The notes under the pieces were generated by a model, which was given only the letters and a program-made list of their open reading frames with translations, searched no databases and was not told the DNA's origin. DNA of 64,000 nt, taken from Crossiella cryophila. GTDB taxonomy: Bacteria; Actinomycetota; Actinomycetes; Mycobacteriales; Pseudonocardiaceae. Of this stretch, positions 1-9,600 are shown piece by piece (position 1 is the stretch's first letter; each line of letters opens with the position of its first letter). The stretch is taken from the NCBI RefSeq assembly GCF_014204915.1, contig NZ_JACHMH010000001.1, positions 3,993,501 to 4,057,500 of the forward strand. Direction: 5' to 3'. The position numbers and the translations under genes are program-made.

Positions 1-883
1 CGCCTGGTTCCAGCAAGTTCTCCCCGCGCAGCCGGTGCGCAACCGACAACGCGATGCGGCTGGTCGTCTCGATCCGGCCGAGGCGACCTCGACCTTCCAT
101 CGCGAGGCAGAGCAGCGGGTCCTCGTCCCGGCGAGGTGCCAGCCAGGCGTTGCGGGTGCCGGCGAGCCATTGGCTCAGGCGGGCCACTGACGGGTCAAGC
201 ACGACGACGGGAGTTCGCACGCCCGGCAGCGTCTTCATCAGCAGGCGAATCCGGAGCGCGGCGTAGCGGAGTTCCCCACCCTGCCGCCACGCACCGGACC
301 ACAAGGCGTCCTGGGCCCACACCAGCAGGTTCCCGTCGGTGTCGGTGCGGAGCGACACCTCACGGCCGTCGATCCGCCACGACGTACCAGCTAGCCGGCG
401 GGCGACCTCCCAGGTGGCGGCGTCGTAGACCCAGTTCGGCGCGTCCGGCTGGTCGCCGACGTGGTGCACCTGGGAGGCGAGCGACACCTGCTCAACCGTG
501 CTGTCCGCGAACAGCTCAGCCAACTCGCTCGGGTAGCCGAAGGTGATCTCCTCATCGGGCACGCCGAGCACGGCCTGTTCCCACAGGACCACTGCGTCGT
601 GGACGTCGCGTCGGTCGAGGGGTTTGCTGGAGACCAGGCGCTGCGGCGCGTGCTGCTTGCTCGTGGGGAACAGATTCACGCAGGCACCGCTGTAGGCGTG
701 CAGTGCGGTGGCCAGACCCGAGTACGGGAGGTTCACGTTGTGGTGGACCCGTTCCCGATAGCGGCTCCGCAGTCGCTCCCACACCTCCGCGACGTTCTCG
801 GGCAACCGGTGGACGTGAGCCGTTCCGTGCAGCACCTCGGTCAGGGGGTACGCCAGCAGGGACAGTTCTTTCTCGCCAGTCAT
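1..883 (-). CDS. PIWI-RE (Argonaute-like) protein, N-terminal part, cut by window edge
   Basis: The minus-strand frame is open from ATG at 883 to base 1 (294 residues, no stop), so the C-terminal part lies outside the window. The start MTGEKELSLLAY overlaps the helicase stop by one base (TGATG). No RNase H/PIWI motif can be seen in this part. Identity rests on position: it is the third gene of an operon whose first two products look like the REase and the DinG-like helicase of the known pPIWI-RE three-gene island, whose third member is the PIWI-RE protein. In such proteins the N-terminal region precedes MID-like and RNase H-fold domains that bind guide and target nucleic acid. The N-terminal sequence itself I could not recognise with certainty. 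Confidence 0.72.
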   Translation of the reverse strand, partial: MTGEKELSLLAYPLTEVLHGTAHVHRLPENVAEVWERLRSRYRERVHHNVNLPYSGLATALHAYSGACVNLFPTSKQHAPQRLVSSKPLDRRDVHDAVVLWEQAVLGVPDEEITFGYPSELAELFADSTVEQVSLASQVHHVGDQPDAPNWVYDAATWEVARRLAGTSWRIDGREVSLRTDTDGNLLVWAQDALWSGAWRQGGELRYAALRIRLLMKTLPGVRTPVVVLDPSVARLSQWLAGTRNAWLAPRRDEDPLLCLAMEGRGRLGRIETTSRIALSVAHRLRGENLLEPG

Positions 884-3800
884 CACTGGTTCTCCTCATG
901 ACCGATGCCCGCGAAGTCCAGCCAGGACCCAAGCGTCGAGCCGTAGGTGCGGCGCAGTTCGCGCCGTTCGACAGGGGTGAGGTTCGCGTAGTAGTACCGG
1001 AGCAGGCCGGGCATGTCGGTGCCGTACTTCGGGTCGTGGAACGCGCCATCCACCAGGAACAGCTGTACCGGTGTGCCGCCGCGCCGAGCCCGGCCCGCTA
1101 GTTGGATCATGTCGACGAGCATCCCGGCGACTGACTCGGACTTGAGTGCCCTGCTGAGCCTGCTGAACCGAGGGTCGCTGGTGAGGATATGGAACAGCCG
1201 GGCGAAGGCCCGCTTGCGCTGCTCGGCCCACACCGCCACCGGGTCGGAACTCGAGGTGTCCCTGCAGAGTGCGTGCGCGTTGACGCTGGCGAACATCTCC
1301 GCCGAGTCGGTGACTTGGGTGGGCGGTCGCACGCACACCCACACCGAGGCCAACGCTGAGCGCTGGTGACCGGGTACCAGGATGTTGAGCCCTCGGGCCA
1401 CCACGCTCAGCGGCGCGATGCACACCTTGACCTGTGGGTGACGAGCCGGCAACGACTCCAGATCGTCAACTGTCACCAGCACGACCTCAGCGGGCAGCAC
1501 GACTGGAGGCGGATGACCGTGCCGGGGGACGACGACCGCCACCCAGCCTGGATCTGGGACCTGGCCTGCGATCCCGGCCCCGAGCAGCGCGGCGTGCCGG
1601 TAGGAGTTGCCGACCAGCATGCACCGCTCGCGGTCCCGTTCGGTGTCCGGTAGCCCTCGCAGGTGCAGGTCGAGTTGCTCCCACAACGACTTACCGAGCG
1701 CGAGGATCGCTGCCGCCTTCCCGGACTCGGCGCGGCCCCCGATCCTGATGGTCTGGAATTGCGCGTCCAAGGCGTGGCCCGGCAGGGTGGTGAAGGCCCC
1801 GGGGGTCGCGTCGGTCATCGCATAGGTGATGCCTGCCCGGATGTGCTCGCGTGCGGCACCGGGGAAGTACGCCGTGGCGGACAGGCCCAGCACCACGCGT
1901 TGCACACCGGCGGCAGCCAGCGCGACGGTGCCGCCCAGTTGGGCGATGGTGGTGTGCGGATCGCCCCCGACGGCCTGTACAGACAGGTTCCCGCCAGGTC
2001 GGGGGTCTTCGACCCGGTCGACCCGGAACCCGAACAGCAGATAGCCCAGAGGGCCGTACGGGATCGCCTGGTGCTGAGCCACGGTTCCCAGTTGCTCGGC
2101 GAGGGCGCGGGCCGCGGGCATCTCCGTCCCCGGCGCGGCGACGGCGAAGGTGAGGCGGGTCAGCGCCTGGTGCAGTGCTCCCAGCCAGGTGCGCACCAGC
2201 AGGGCGTTGGCCACCTCCCGGCGATCCTCCTCCACCGGGACGTGCCTGGCGAGCACTCCGTGTAGGCGGTGCCGGACCTCCTTGATCTGGTCCTGGCCGT
2301 TGTCGTTGCTGACCGCCGATGCCAGCAGGTTTGCGACCGCGCGCAGCCACCGCGGCAGCTCGGCGCCACCGGTCCCGCCAACGTCTGGGAACAGCGTGTT
2401 GAACTGGTGGTAGACCTCGGCCGGCACGGCCTCGTCGGGGCCGTCCTCGGGGCTGTCGTCAACCTTGAACAGGTGCTTCAGCAGCATCCGGTCCCGGGAA
2501 CCCGGCAGGTGCCAGCCTGAATCCACACCGACGGCGGCCGACTTGCGTGGACCGGGAGCAGTCGGGTTCGAGTCCCCCAGCCACAGGTCGCCTTCCAAAA
2601 CGTAGTTCAGGAACTGGTCGGCCAGGAACCTGGTGCGGGTCAGCGGTGGCACGACCGCGCGGTCTTCGGCAGGGAGCAGCATGGCCCGCTCACCGTCCAA
2701 CCGGACCAGGGGCAGATCGACAGGGGCGCCGCTGGCCGCGAGCCGGAGCTGCCGGGCACCGGCGTCGAACATGTTGCTCTGCAACAGGTCCACCTCGTCC
2801 ACCAGCAGCACCGCACACCGGCGCAGCAGGAACTCCTGCACCGGCAGCCGGTTCAGCTCGACGCCGTCGACCCGCACCGGGACCGGGACGGTGCCGTGGA
2901 CGAAGTTGTGGTGGTTGGTGGTGATGATGTCGGCACCAGCCGCCAACCGCAGGCCGTGATGGCGGCCGCAGACCGCCAAGTGCGGGCAGGCATGGCGGGG
3001 GGTGGGCTGCTGTTTGCGCCCTCGCCCAGGCTGCTCAACCGCTGCCCGCAGCCCGGTGCACGGTTCGTCCGGGGCCACGGGTTTCGGCCCGTCGACCACC
3101 AAAGGTGCGAGCGCGCAGCCGTAGGCCAACGCGTCGAACCTGTCCCACTGCCCGCGTTCGGCCGCCTGCTCCGCCTTCTCAGCAAGACGCCGGGGCGAGA
3201 CCAAAGCGGTGCAGCGCAGGGACGAACCGAGCGCCAGCAGATCCGCTGTGATCTTGTCTGCGAGTTCCACTGCTTCGCTGACGGTGCCGACCACGATCGT
3301 GACCGGGAGACCGCTCCGGGCCAAGTGCAGTGCGAGGAGTCCGATGAGGACGGACTTGCCGACCCCGGTCGGGGCGTTGAGCAGACGGATCCCGCCTGCG
3401 CGCAGCAGGAGTTCGTGCACCACGACCTCCTGGTCGTCGCGCAGTCCGGCGAGGAGCTGTCGGAGCACATCATCCCGCCACGGCTCGTGACCGCGGCGCT
3501 GTGCGATGTCGCGGGCCAGCAACCGCAAGTCTTCCGGTTTGACGAGCACCTCCGCCGCGGCCGGGGTCGTGTCCAGGACGATCGGGTCCACGACGGCACC
3601 CCGCACGGTCGAGGGGAGGTCCACGATGGACTCGCCGCGCCACCCGAACTTCCACCGCCCTGGGCCCGCGACGGGCAGCGGGCTCCTGCTCTGGGCGTAC
3701 TTGACCTCGGCTTCGTCAAGCAGGCGCGCGACCAGGTCGAGTGGCTGTTGGCCGTGCCGGGCCAGTACCGCCACGACTTCGTCGTCGGGGACGTCCTCGG

Positions 3801-4095
3801 GAGCCTCGTACGGGCAGTCGGAGTCCTTGCACAGCGCGCGCGCGGCCTCGGTGAATCGGCGAGGCGCCCCGACCTCGTTGGGGCGAACCCGGAGGAACCG
3901 CCCCACCAGATGCCGGATCGCCTCGGGCTGAGCGGCCCAGCCCTGCCACAGGTCGAGCCTGCCCGCGGCGACCAGTGCCGTCGCGTCGAGTGGCACGGCC
4001 GTGCGACCGTCGGGGGTGGGGAACCCGAAGAAGTGCTCGGCGAGGGCGCAGGCGATCTGGATCGCGATTCCGCTGGGTGTCGTCTGGCTGGTCAT
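883..4095 (-). CDS. DinG/XPD-like superfamily 2 helicase of the pPIWI-RE island
   Basis: A 1070-aa protein. An ATP-dependent helicase core starts near residue 230: Walker A APTGVGKS at 241-248, Walker B LVDEVD at 431-436, and a C-terminal motif VI-like IQLAGRARRGG. Cysteines at about 327, 346, 370 and 376 (the last two in HACPHLAVC) lie between motifs I and II, as in the FeS domain of DinG/XPD helicases. The first 230 residues form a separate domain that fits domain Z of the pPIWI-RE island. I chose ATG 4095 because it overlaps the upstream stop as ATGA; 72 further in-frame residues upstream are low-complexity shadow of the REase gene. It probably unwinds or remodels target DNA for the PIWI-RE partner. 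Confidence 0.82.
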   Translation of the reverse strand: MTSQTTPSGIAIQIACALAEHFFGFPTPDGRTAVPLDATALVAAGRLDLWQGWAAQPEAIRHLVGRFLRVRPNEVGAPRRFTEAARALCKDSDCPYEAPEDVPDDEVVAVLARHGQQPLDLVARLLDEAEVKYAQSRSPLPVAGPGRWKFGWRGESIVDLPSTVRGAVVDPIVLDTTPAAAEVLVKPEDLRLLARDIAQRRGHEPWRDDVLRQLLAGLRDDQEVVVHELLLRAGGIRLLNAPTGVGKSVLIGLLALHLARSGLPVTIVVGTVSEAVELADKITADLLALGSSLRCTALVSPRRLAEKAEQAAERGQWDRFDALAYGCALAPLVVDGPKPVAPDEPCTGLRAAVEQPGRGRKQQPTPRHACPHLAVCGRHHGLRLAAGADIITTNHHNFVHGTVPVPVRVDGVELNRLPVQEFLLRRCAVLLVDEVDLLQSNMFDAGARQLRLAASGAPVDLPLVRLDGERAMLLPAEDRAVVPPLTRTRFLADQFLNYVLEGDLWLGDSNPTAPGPRKSAAVGVDSGWHLPGSRDRMLLKHLFKVDDSPEDGPDEAVPAEVYHQFNTLFPDVGGTGGAELPRWLRAVANLLASAVSNDNGQDQIKEVRHRLHGVLARHVPVEEDRREVANALLVRTWLGALHQALTRLTFAVAAPGTEMPAARALAEQLGTVAQHQAIPYGPLGYLLFGFRVDRVEDPRPGGNLSVQAVGGDPHTTIAQLGGTVALAAAGVQRVVLGLSATAYFPGAAREHIRAGITYAMTDATPGAFTTLPGHALDAQFQTIRIGGRAESGKAAAILALGKSLWEQLDLHLRGLPDTERDRERCMLVGNSYRHAALLGAGIAGQVPDPGWVAVVVPRHGHPPPVVLPAEVVLVTVDDLESLPARHPQVKVCIAPLSVVARGLNILVPGHQRSALASVWVCVRPPTQVTDSAEMFASVNAHALCRDTSSSDPVAVWAEQRKRAFARLFHILTSDPRFSRLSRALKSESVAGMLVDMIQLAGRARRGGTPVQLFLVDGAFHDPKYGTDMPGLLRYYYANLTPVERRELRRTYGSTLGSWLDFAGIGHEENQ

Positions 4096-5249
4096 GCCGT
4101 CACCGCCGCGGCCTCGGCCAGCTCGCTGGTGAACTCCTTCGCCGTCATGACCCGGTACCCGGAGTCCCCGACCACGTGCCGCAGCAGGTCCAGGCTCGGA
4201 CGTTGGTGATTCGGGACGACGATGACCAGACCCGGTGCGACGGGTGGGGTGCCGCGCAACGCCTCGCCCAGCGCGACCGGGGACGCCCATGCCTTGGCGT
4301 CCACCCGCCACACCTGCCGGCCCAGCGTGATCGCGAGGTCATATCGGTCTCGGTGCGGCCACATCACCACGTCCGCCCCCAACTTGAGCGCGTGATCGCG
4401 CAGCGCGCACTCAAGCAGGCCGGGCAAGGTCACGTACCGCCAGACCACACGCGACACCGCCAGCGACTCCTTGGTGGCTGGTTTCGCGGCCACCGGCTCG
4501 GCGCGCTTGCCTGCGGGCCGCAGGACGGGTGCGCCGTCGGAACGGGCGTTGACCTCACAGGTGTAGCTCACGCCGTGGCGGGCGTGAGCCTCGCACCGGA
4601 CGTCCACGATCCGCCCGCCACCGATCACTCGCATCGGCCACCCGCAGGCTGGGCACTCGAAGAACCAACCGTGTACCTGCCGCCACGGCCACTCCGCGAC
4701 CGGCTCGTAGAACTGCGGTAGCAGCGCGTCCCAGACGCGCCGCAAGGTCCGGAGGTCGCCGACGGGCTGTTCAACCAGATGGGCGCGCAACCGGGTGTAC
4801 TCCTCCTCCGGGAGTCTGCGCAGCACCTCGTAGATCCGCCGCTCCTCCTGCTCGGCGGCAACTCGGTCCCACGGCCAGTGTTCCTCCAGGGCCGCGGATG
4901 GCACCAGGAACTCCCGGCACAGGTCCTCTGCCTCGTCGGCGAACTGGCCTCGTACGTCGAGCAGCCTCAGCTCGGCGATCCCGTGGGTATCCACGTCGGC
5001 GGGCAGCAGGTCCCCCAGGGGGCCGCGAAGCCCCGAGCGGAAGTGGGACATGGAAGGTGCTCGACCAACGGGATGCGTGGCGGCGAGCACGCCGAGGCAG
5101 CTCATCAGCACGCGGCCCTGGCGGTCCCCGCGCAGGTCGGGGTCGCCGAGCACGGCTGCTGCGAGACAGCAGGCAGTGATCGCCTGGTCGCGGCGCTGGT
5201 TGACCGGGGACCGGTTCAGCGGAACGGTTCCGTCCAGGAATTCCGCCAC
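4092..5249 (-). CDS. pPIWI-RE-associated PD-(D/E)xK nuclease with N-terminal island domain
   Basis: A 385-aa first gene of the minus-strand operon. The C-terminal third has a restriction-endonuclease-fold signature: RYDLAITLG (Asp304) followed by WRVDAKAW (Asp317, Lys319). A possible zinc pair (CPAC) lies at 199-202, with more Cys/His just after it. The N-terminal half is helical and matches no nuclease motif; by position it should be domain Y of the pPIWI-RE island. I chose GTG 5249 because AGGAGAGG sits 6-8 bases upstream; the frame is open for 46 more residues to 5387, but that segment is less GC-rich and has no ribosome site. Its stop overlaps the helicase start. The likely role is nuclease partner of the PIWI-RE complex. 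Confidence 0.78.
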   Translation of the reverse strand: MAEFLDGTVPLNRSPVNQRRDQAITACCLAAAVLGDPDLRGDRQGRVLMSCLGVLAATHPVGRAPSMSHFRSGLRGPLGDLLPADVDTHGIAELRLLDVRGQFADEAEDLCREFLVPSAALEEHWPWDRVAAEQEERRIYEVLRRLPEEEYTRLRAHLVEQPVGDLRTLRRVWDALLPQFYEPVAEWPWRQVHGWFFECPACGWPMRVIGGGRIVDVRCEAHARHGVSYTCEVNARSDGAPVLRPAGKRAEPVAAKPATKESLAVSRVVWRYVTLPGLLECALRDHALKLGADVVMWPHRDRYDLAITLGRQVWRVDAKAWASPVALGEALRGTPPVAPGLVIVVPNHQRPSLDLLRHVVGDSGYRVMTAKEFTSELAEAAAVTA

Positions 5250-5514
5250 GAATACAACCTCTCCTGGATGTCGTCCATGAACGATGTCGGCGAGTGAAGA
5301 AAATGAATTCCAGTGATCGGCGGAGTGGGGAGCTGGCCGCTTGGAATCTGCGACTGGAAGCAAACCACAGGTTGGATTCTCTTGCAAAACTTCCCGAAGT
5401 CCGGTCGCTGGACAATTTCAGGACATTTTGTGGACATTGCGATTCATGTGCCGAACCCTGCGAATCGTGTGCCTAATCTGTCGCCGACATCGAACTGATC
5501 GGGAAGGAGCGGGT
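5250..5514. promoter_or_regulatory. Divergent intergenic region between the pPIWI-RE operon and the SEFIR/caspase-helicase operon
   Basis: This 265-bp spacer is clearly less GC-rich than its flanks and must hold both promoters. It contains a 15-bp direct repeat, TGCGATTCATGTGCC at 5438-5452 and TGCGAATCGTGTGCC at 5459-5473, with 13/15 identity and a 21-bp period (two helical turns). Two GGACATT copies lie just upstream at 5421 and 5432. The repeats end about 40 bp before the SEFIR start, where a regulator could bind. A short frame at 5294-5476 ends in a cysteine-rich tail but lacks a ribosome site, and its Cys codons come from the repeats. Confidence 0.5.
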
Positions 5515-6684
5515 ATGCAGCCGGAAGGTGACATCGGCGTCCCGTTGACGCTTGTGGACAACAGTGGGCGCCGGATTGACGCTGGCCCGGAGGAGGTGGC
5601 GTTCGGCGCCGTGCACCTCGGTCGCTGGCAGGTGCACCCAGTGGCCGGGGCAGGCGCGGACTTCGTCGATCGTGCCGCCTACCTGGTAAAGATCAACTAC
5701 GATCTGCGCGTCGACCCTGGGGCTCCGGTCGTGCGCTGGTTCGAGGTCGGCTTCGCGTTGGTGGACAGCGACTCCACGATCGTCGCCGCGGTGCCGCGCG
5801 GTGCCGCCGAGCGTCAGCCGGCCGCCTCTTACGCACTCAGTCACAAGCTTGAGTTCATCCCGGTCGAGCACAGCGCCGCCCTGGTCCACATCCCGCCAAC
5901 CGAGGGCGCGGTGCACGCCTACGGCGCCTCCGGCGACTCGATCCGGTGGCTGCACGTCATGCCGGACGAGGCCGGAGTCCGACCTGGTACCTACTCGTCG
6001 TGGGTCGTGCTGCTTGCGCCCGCTGGGGCTACTGAGCAGAAATTCCGGCTGACCGCGCGCTTCGACCCGGAACTCGCCGACGGGGATGACTTCCGCCAGC
6101 TCCCGAAGTCAACGGAGTTCGCCGTATCGCTCACGAGAATCGCCCGGGCATCCGTGGTCGAGGCCGAGGAGCCGGCTGGCCCGGGAGTCGGGCGTCCCGA
6201 CGTGTCGCCGCGAGTCTTCATCTGTTACGCGCACGAGGACGAGGTGCACAAGAGGAAGGTCCGGGACTTCGCCGACCTGCTGCGCAAGAGCGGTGTGGAA
6301 CCGGTAATCGACAGGTATCAGGAGGGGGCCCGCATAGATTGGGGGCATTGGGCCCTCCACGAGATCCGGTCAGCGGATTTCGTTGCCGTCATAGCGTCGC
6401 CGACGTGCCGGGCTGTCGGCGAGGGAACCTACCGGGGCGCAGGTCGCGCCGGTATCCGCAGCGAACTCGGTGTGATCAGGAACTTGCTGCAGAAGGACGC
6501 GAAGTGGGCGAGCCACGTCCTTCCCGTCGTTCTGCCGGGTTGCTCGGTCGACGACATCCCGATGTTCCTGAGTCCAGTCACCATGGACCATTACCTGGTC
6601 GAGGCGCTCATCGAGGACGAGGTCGAGTACCTACTCAAGGCGATCCGCTCGACTCCGCCGTGGCGGGGGTGGCACCAGCGGTGA
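5515..6684 (+). CDS. SEFIR (TIR-like) domain protein with unknown N-terminal sensor-like domain
   Basis: A 389-aa protein; ATG 5515 follows GAAGGAG at a good distance, and the frame upstream is non-coding. Residues from about 235 to 360 match a SEFIR/TIR fold: strand A PRVFICYAHEDE, then a helix with HKRKVRDFADLLR, strand B GVEPVID, and IRSADFVAVIAS. In bacteria such domains act as signalling or NAD-consuming effectors in anti-phage systems. Residues 1-220 look beta-rich and I do not recognise them; they could sense or bind a partner. No membrane segment is evident. The stop overlaps the start of the caspase-helicase gene (GTGA), implying coupled translation and a joint function. Confidence 0.82.
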   Translation: MQPEGDIGVPLTLVDNSGRRIDAGPEEVAFGAVHLGRWQVHPVAGAGADFVDRAAYLVKINYDLRVDPGAPVVRWFEVGFALVDSDSTIVAAVPRGAAERQPAASYALSHKLEFIPVEHSAALVHIPPTEGAVHAYGASGDSIRWLHVMPDEAGVRPGTYSSWVVLLAPAGATEQKFRLTARFDPELADGDDFRQLPKSTEFAVSLTRIARASVVEAEEPAGPGVGRPDVSPRVFICYAHEDEVHKRKVRDFADLLRKSGVEPVIDRYQEGARIDWGHWALHEIRSADFVAVIASPTCRAVGEGTYRGAGRAGIRSELGVIRNLLQKDAKWASHVLPVVLPGCSVDDIPMFLSPVTMDHYLVEALIEDEVEYLLKAIRSTPPWRGWHQR

Positions 6685-9600
6685 GCAGTGCCTTCCACGG
6701 GCTCTTCATCGGGATCGACAACTACCGCGACCCCGCCTTCCGCCGCCTGAAGTTCGCCGGACGCGACGCCCGGGTGCTGCATGCGTTGTTCTCCGACAAT
6801 ACCGGCGGTGACTGCGTCCTCCTCCCGGACGAGGAGGCCACCAGAACCGGGGTGACCGCCGAACTGACCCGCCTCGCCGAGGTCAGCGGTGACGGCGACA
6901 TCGTCGTCGTCACCTTCTCCGGGCACGGGACGCGATCACGGGAGCTGGCGACGTACGACGCGACCCCTGGGCGGTTCGCCGAGACGGCGCTGCCGCTGAC
7001 TGAATTCGTCGACCGGGTCCGCGAGATCCGGGCTCGGTTGTTGGTCGTCGTGCTCGACAGCTGTTTCTCCGGCGGCATGCTGGCCCGGGCGTTCTTCGAG
7101 CCCGATGACGGTGCCGCGGCCAGGTCCGACGAGGTGGGTGCGTGGGACGTGCTGCGCTCGATCAGCGGCGACGGCCGGATCTTCCTCGGCGCGGCCTCAT
7201 CGGACGAGGAGGCATTCGAATCGACCCGCTACCAGCACGGCGTGCTGACCCACCACCTCCTCCAGGGGTTGATGGGAGCTGGTGGCGTCCTCGACGGCCG
7301 GGGCATGGTGCGCCTGTCGTCGTTGGTGGCGCAGCTGCTGGACCGGGTCAGCGCCGAGGAGACCGGGTCCAGACGCCGCAGACAGCGCCCCACCTTCGAG
7401 GGGACGATGCGGCTGACCCGCTTCCCGCCGCTGGTGCCAGGCAAGCGGTACACGGCGATCGGTGGCCACACCCAGCCGCCGCTCGCCAACAAGGACCTGA
7501 AGTCCCTCGTGCCCCACGGCATCCCGTCGTCAGTGGTGGAGCTATGGCGAGAGCGGTTCGGGAAGCTCAACGACGTGCAGGTCGCCGCCATCAACCACGG
7601 CGGTCTCCTGCGTGGAGAGAACGTCTTGGTCAGCGCGCCGACCGCGAGCGGGAAGACCCTCGTCGGTGAGATCGCCGCGCTGCACGCGGTGGCGCACAAC
7701 CGCAAGGCAGTCTTCCTGTTGCCGAGCCGCACCTTGGTCAACGAGCAGTACGAGCGGTTCCAGGACACGTACGGCCCGCTCGGAGTCCAGGTCCTGCGGG
7801 CGACCGGCGGGGTGCGCGATCAGGTGAGCGACCTGATTACCGGCGCCTACCAGGTCGCGGTGGTGACGTACGAGACCTTCATCGGTCTCCTCGCTGGACA
7901 CGCCCGTCTGCTGGACGGGATAGGTGTGATGGTCGTCGACGAGATCCAGTCCCTGTTGTTGCCGGACCGGGGGCCCCGGCTGGAGCTGTTGTTCACCCGG
8001 CTGCGCCGTGCCGTCAAGCGGCACCTGCCCACGCCACAGCTCGTCGGGCTCTCAGCCGTGCTCGGCGATCCAGAGGAGTTGGCCGCCTGGTTCAGCGCGG
8101 CACTGGTGCAGTTCCCCGACCGCGCTGTCCCGCTGTGCGAAGGTGTTCTCGGCCCGGACGGGACCTACCGGTACCGACGCCACGGAGGTGGGCTCGCGCC
8201 GGTGGCGAAGGCCGAACAGCAGATACTCACCACCTCTGGGCTGGTTGCCGGGGACGACCTCGCGGAACGGCTGGTCGGTGAACTCGTGGCGCAGGGGAAC
8301 CGGGTCCTGGTGTTCCGCGCCAACCGTGCCGGTGCCCGAGCCTTCGCCCGGCGGCTCGCCGACCGCTTGGGTCTGCCCGCCGCCAGTTCCGTGCTCAGCA
8401 CCCTGCCCCGGGGTGATGTCTCCCGGGTGGCAGAAGTGCTGCGCGACTGCCTCGGCAGCGGTGTGGCCTTCCACAACACCGATCTCCGCGAATCCGAGCA
8501 GCAGGCAGTGGTGCGGGGTTTTCGCGAGCCCGCAGGTGAAATCCGGGTGGTTGTGGCCACCACTACCCTCGCCCAGGGGGTGAACCTCTCAGCGGATTCG
8601 GTCGTGATCTGCGAACTGGAACACCCAGGACGACCGGGGAGGTCCTACACCTCCTCGGAGTACAAGAACATGGCGGGCCGGGCTGGGCGGAACCTCGGCC
8701 AGGACGTGCCGGGGCGGACGATCGTCGTGACCAACGGCGGCCTCGAGACCCAGCGGATCTGGCGCGACTACGTGAATGCCGAGCCTGAGCAGGCTCGCTC
8801 CGCGCTGTTGTCACCCGGTCTCGACCTGGCTAACCTCGCCCTCAACGTGCTGAAGTGCCTCGCCGACGAGCCTGGTGGAGCCGACGCGGCCGGGGTCGCC
8901 GACTTCCTGGCATGGACCTTCGCCTCCTTCCAGAGCAGCACCGCCCGTGCCGACGACCCCTTTCCACCCGACGAGGTGCGGGCAGTGGTCGGCTCGCTCC
9001 ATGAGGGCGGTTTCCTGGCCATTTCGGAGCACGGCTACCAGCTCACCACGCTCGGCGAGGTCGTGGTCCGCAGCGGCCTGCGCATCGAGTCGGCTCGCGT
9101 ACTCGTGGCCACGCTGGGGGCGGTGACGGACGTCGAGTTGACCAGGATGACCCTGATCGGCGCGGCACAACTGGTCACCGAGGTCGATGAAGTCCGCTTC
9201 ACGAAGCCATCCGCGAAGTGGCAACGCGAGTACGACGATTTCGCCCGGCAACTGCCTCGGCAAGGGGCCGCGCCCGCTGTGGCGGCTGCCCTGCTGGGAC
9301 CCCGCAGCCGGGACAGGGCCGGGAACGGGCGGGCACGCCGTGCCCTGGCCTGCCAGATGTGGTCTGCAGGCCAGCCCATCTCCAAGATCGAGACCGCGCT
9401 GACCCTCCACCTGCAATCGCAGGCAGGCGTCCGCGATCCGGGGCCCATCGCGCAGGCGGCGCAACGGACCGCCGACGTCATCCGGGCGGTCGTCGACATC
9501 GCTCGCCACCTGCACCCGGAAACCGATCTCGGTGACCTCGCCGAGACCCTTCCGTGTCGGCTCTCGGAGGGGATCGGCAAAGGGCTGGCGCACATCGCCA

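Noticed and set aside
5294-5476. 60-codon ORF with a cysteine-rich tail
   Set aside because: No ribosome site, mixed codon use, and the Cys codons come from the direct repeats in the promoter region.
6339-6680. Longer start for the caspase-helicase gene
   Set aside because: The frame is open only because it overlaps the SEFIR gene; the caspase fold begins just after GTG 6681, which overlaps the SEFIR stop.
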